This document shows positions 61,763-64,000 of a DNA stretch of 64,000 nt, one piece after another. A program made the translations under genes and the position numbers. The notes under the pieces were generated by a model. The model did no database searches, was not told the DNA's origin, and saw only the letters and a program-made list of their open reading frames with translations. Source of the stretch: Thermotogota bacterium ADurb.Bin062. Lineage in GTDB: Bacteria > Thermotogota > Thermotogae > MWEM01. The stretch is from positions 1 through 64,000 of the forward strand of contig MWEM01000003.1 in NCBI GenBank assembly GCA_002071085.1, written 5' to 3'. Within the stretch, counting starts at the first letter, position 1. Each line of letters begins with the position of its first letter.

Positions 61763-63106
61763 ATGAAAAGGTTCGTGATCGTGTGTTTGGCGCTTAGTCT
61801 TGTAACGGGCGGCTTTTGCAATACGATAACGCAGTTTTCGAGTCAGGTGTTAACGGAGGTTTTTGCGAATACGAAGGCGGACATCGCCTTGGGAACGCCG
61901 ATTACGGTCGGTGAGACGGTCTATCTGCCCCTCTTCAAAGCCGAAACGGGGTTTTACGCAGGGGCGGCAGGGGAGAATTCTGCCGCGGCGTCCGGGTCGG
62001 GCGGGGCCATAAAATTGATGCCCTTCGCTATTGCGATGCTCTCTCCGACTTCCGTGACGGTCTATCCCATCTCCAATGAAAAAACCTTCTTCGAGCAGCT
62101 CTTAGAAGGGTTACCCGAGCTGATCCCATTTATCAAAGAGCTGTTGTTCGCTTTTCTAAAGCCGACGCTACCCGAAGCGCCTGGTCAATTGGAGATAGAA
62201 TCGGAGTCGGAAACTCCTCTGCCTATCACTTCTACAGTTAAAACGGAATCGGCCACCTATCTGGAACTGTACACGCGGCTATTAACCTTCCAAAACGAGT
62301 TCCTCGAGACCGCTCAGGACGCCTACAGCTATTTTTTGATCGGGGACCCGGCCATCAAAGGAGAATACGCCGAAAACCTTCATCAAGCCGAGAGGGCGAT
62401 GATGGCGCTGGAAAATCTCATCTTAAGGAACGAAACGCTGAAAACCGCGTACGCGATCGAACTGCTCAATCAGTTGAAGATCGGCCTCTTTTCCGTGAGG
62501 AACGCGCTAGAGGCCTTGTTCGTGAATTTCGAGAAAAACGGAGAGGTTTCAACTGCCGACTTGCTCCCGTTGCTGAAACAATTAGAGGGCTTGAACCGGA
62601 GTTTTCAACAGATCACACAAGGGATCGAGGAGCAGGTCTTAGGGGCCCCGGCTTTCTTGGAGTCCGTCGCCCGAACGATTTCCGATACTGGATTACCTCC
62701 TTTAATCACCTACCATTTCGCAGCGCTCAATTCCGACGTCTTCCAGTTCGTCGAGCAAGTCTATCGTCTGTGCCTATTGCCAGATGCGTTTGCCGTTTCC
62801 GTCGAAGGGTTGCTCGAAGAGAAACGGGATATCGAAGCCCATACCGCTCAGATGAAAACCTCCTTTGAGCACGCGCAAAGTGAGGAAATAGGAGACGTGC
62901 CAGGCTTATTCGATCCGATGACTACGCTGTTCCAGACGATCAGCGAGCTCGTCGAACGGGGCTTCGCGATCGCACAAACGGCCATCGCAAAGGAAGCGCC
63001 CGCGGATGGAGACATCTTGGCTTTTAAAACGCTGGTCGATATCTATACACGCTTGATTGACACGATCAAGTCTCAATTGAAAGAGGAACTCGTCGTCCCG
63101 CGCTGA
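61763..63106 (+). CDS. Secreted GerW/YtfJ-like protein
   Basis: A 447-residue protein with a signal peptide (residues 1-19, RFVIVCLALSLVTGGFC; the Cys could be lipidated). Residues about 30-110 match GerW/YtfJ proteins: a TPITVGETVYLPLFKAETGFYAGAAGE stretch and a glycine/serine-rich SGSGG loop before KLMPFAIAML and TVYPI. The following 330 residues are helical, probably a stalk or coiled domain, and unlike YtfJ. GerW has a role in Bacillus spore germination, but the family occurs in non-sporulating bacteria and its general role is unknown. It converges with dUTPase, with one base between stops. Confidence 0.68.
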   Translation: MKRFVIVCLALSLVTGGFCNTITQFSSQVLTEVFANTKADIALGTPITVGETVYLPLFKAETGFYAGAAGENSAAASGSGGAIKLMPFAIAMLSPTSVTVYPISNEKTFFEQLLEGLPELIPFIKELLFAFLKPTLPEAPGQLEIESESETPLPITSTVKTESATYLELYTRLLTFQNEFLETAQDAYSYFLIGDPAIKGEYAENLHQAERAMMALENLILRNETLKTAYAIELLNQLKIGLFSVRNALEALFVNFEKNGEVSTADLLPLLKQLEGLNRSFQQITQGIEEQVLGAPAFLESVARTISDTGLPPLITYHFAALNSDVFQFVEQVYRLCLLPDAFAVSVEGLLEEKRDIEAHTAQMKTSFEHAQSEEIGDVPGLFDPMTTLFQTISELVERGFAIAQTAIAKEAPADGDILAFKTLVDIYTRLIDTIKSQLKEELVVPR

Positions 63107-63107
63107 T

Positions 63108-63533
63108 TCATTTCACGCCGGTGCTTCCAAACCCGGAAGCGGACCGCTCGGTGTCTTTTGGCGCCTCACCGATCTCAAAATCTGCGGACAGCAAACACGG
63201 AAGGATCAGAATTTGCGCGAACCGCTCGTGTTTTTCGATGACTATCGATTCGTCACTCAGGTTTTGGACGACCACGTGGATCCGGCCGCGATAACCGGCG
63301 TCAATCACGCCGGCGGTAACGTTGAGTCCTTTAAGGCCGAATCCCGAACGGGCTTTGCAGATACCGACGTGCCCGACGGGTATCATAACGGACACCCCGG
63401 TATCGATCGCCACCGTCTTCCAAGGCTCCACTTCGGCGCTCGCGGCCGCTCGTAAATCCCACCCGGCATCTTCCGGGTGCTTCTTGTAAGGTTTCAGCGC
63501 TTCCTCTATGGCGAAAAACCGTGTTCTATTCAT
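63108..63533 (-). CDS. dut: dUTP diphosphatase
   Basis: Hydrolyses dUTP to dUMP and diphosphate. All five motifs of trimeric dUTPases are present in 141 residues: EDAGWDLRAA, KARSGFGLKG, VTAGVIDAGYRGRIHV, ERFAQILI and the C-terminal arm RSASGFGSTG. ATG 63533 follows AAGGAGCG; the frame is open 17 codons further but without support. It has its own promoter and no operon partners in the window. Confidence 0.93.
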   Translation of the reverse strand: MNRTRFFAIEEALKPYKKHPEDAGWDLRAAASAEVEPWKTVAIDTGVSVMIPVGHVGICKARSGFGLKGLNVTAGVIDAGYRGRIHVVVQNLSDESIVIEKHERFAQILILPCLLSADFEIGEAPKDTERSASGFGSTGVK

Positions 63534-63575
63534 AACGACGCTCCTTATGCTTCGGGAAATCCTTTTCGAATAGGT

Positions 63576-63581
63576 ATTATA
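63576..63581 (-). promoter_or_regulatory. -10 box of the dUTPase gene
   Basis: TATAAT on the minus strand preceded by GTG. The interspersed element begins at 63611, 29 bp away. Confidence 0.6.
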
Positions 63582-63610
63582 CACGTCGGCTTCAACCTAG
63601 CGGCGTTTTG

Positions 63611-64000
63611 GTGTGGGTAATATATCGAGGTACACCAAAATGGGAACGCCTAACTTCGGCTCCGCCTGTTTTGGCTTTTCTGTGTGCTCTCGAGAGCCCT
63701 TAAACGCTTACGCCGCGATGCCCGTGTTGAGTTATCGTGGGGTAACCAGCGTTCTGACTACGGAAGCTCATAAAGTTTCGCGGTCCACACTGCTGCCTTT
63801 CTTTCTTAAGACATACCAACTTAAAAATTGGCGTGCCCAAACGACATGCCGAACTGAAGTTCGGCGTACCCAGGGCGTCCCGGGAGAGGCATGCCGACTG
63901 GAAGTCGCCCCACGAAAAGAAAAGGTGCTTACGCCGCTATGACTACATAGACTGCAAATCGCGTGATCGGTTCTGGCCTTGTTCTTTGACCACACTCCAC
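63611..64000. repeat. Mosaic element at the window end
   Basis: Left end GTGTGGGTAATATATCGAGG (second end type). Modules: ATCGTGGGGTAACCAGCG (63736), ACCAACTTAAAAATTGGC (63817), GCCGAACTGAAGTTCGGC (63847) and GCCGACTGGAAGTCGCC (63893). The sequence ends at GGCCTTGTTCTTTGACCACACTCCAC, close to the expected right end of the first type, so the element is nearly complete. Confidence 0.7.

Noticed and set aside
482-64000. Interspersed palindromic repeats as CRISPR arrays
   Set aside because: Repeats vary in sequence, are not regularly spaced by unique spacers of constant length, and no cas genes are present.

Overview
The window is bacterial chromosomal DNA of roughly 50% G+C (judged by eye). It opens with the last bases of a 23S rRNA gene and a complete 5S rRNA gene. 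Gene starts carry strong Shine-Dalgarno sites (GGAGG type). Promoters are mostly an extended -10 (TGnTATAAT) without a recognisable -35. The gene mix (MalF with a very large N-terminal part, sugar-import operon with cytoplasmic glycosidases, tyrosine-type decarboxylase, GerW-like protein, many Cys-anchored lipoproteins) would suit an anaerobic fermenter of a deep-branching phylum such as Thermotogota or Bipolaricaulota. That placement is a guess; no diagnostic marker is present in full.

Layout. 1-475: rRNA operon end and terminator. 1223-6238 (minus): glycan assembly operon (two GT2, one GT4, one FkbM methyltransferase) preceded by an LCCL-repeat protein. 6989-23284: a defence-type island with a SNF2 helicase resembling DISARM DrmD, an embedded Rpn-type nuclease on the other strand, a 1286-residue N6-adenine methyltransferase, a 1698-residue DEAH helicase with DUF1998 and a terminal nuclease-like domain, and an AlbA_2/GHKL protein. 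23568-36514: surface lipoproteins (InlB-type repeats; two leucine-rich-repeat paralogues, one fused to Ig and papain-like domains; an FN3/beta-helix protein cut by an in-frame TGA), with a solitary tyrosine-decarboxylase-like enzyme between them. 37387-40820: an ATP-grasp/methyltransferase fusion followed by a MATE exporter. 41234-43686: a zinc-type ABC importer. 43741-54759 (minus): a six-gene sugar operon (LacI regulator, binding protein, MalF fusion, MalG, two six-hairpin glycosidases). 55037-60935: a NeuD-like acyltransferase divergent from a small acyl pathway (VOC protein, two ACPs, KAS III, SDR, FkbH). 61763-63533: GerW-like secreted protein and dUTPase.

Most non-coding DNA is filled by mosaic interspersed elements of about 100-650 bp, built from a few short palindromic modules and bounded by inverted ends starting GTGTGGGT. 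The most striking observation is positional. At twelve promoters, on both strands, the outer end of an element lies 28-29 bp (once 32 bp) upstream of the -10 hexamer, i.e. near -41 relative to the expected start of transcription. Elements between divergent genes are bracketed by a promoter at each end. The two leucine-rich-repeat paralogues share their whole upstream region exactly up to this boundary, beyond which two different element ends are found. This suggests either promoter-directed insertion or that the element end supplies an activator site. A second, nested 188-bp insertion with its own inverted ends and a 10-bp target duplication lies inside one element.

The best candidates for undescribed biology are therefore the promoter-linked repeat family and the helicase/methylase/nuclease/ATPase island, which has parts of DISARM class 1, Druantia (DruE) and helicase-methylase-ATPase systems but matches none exactly.
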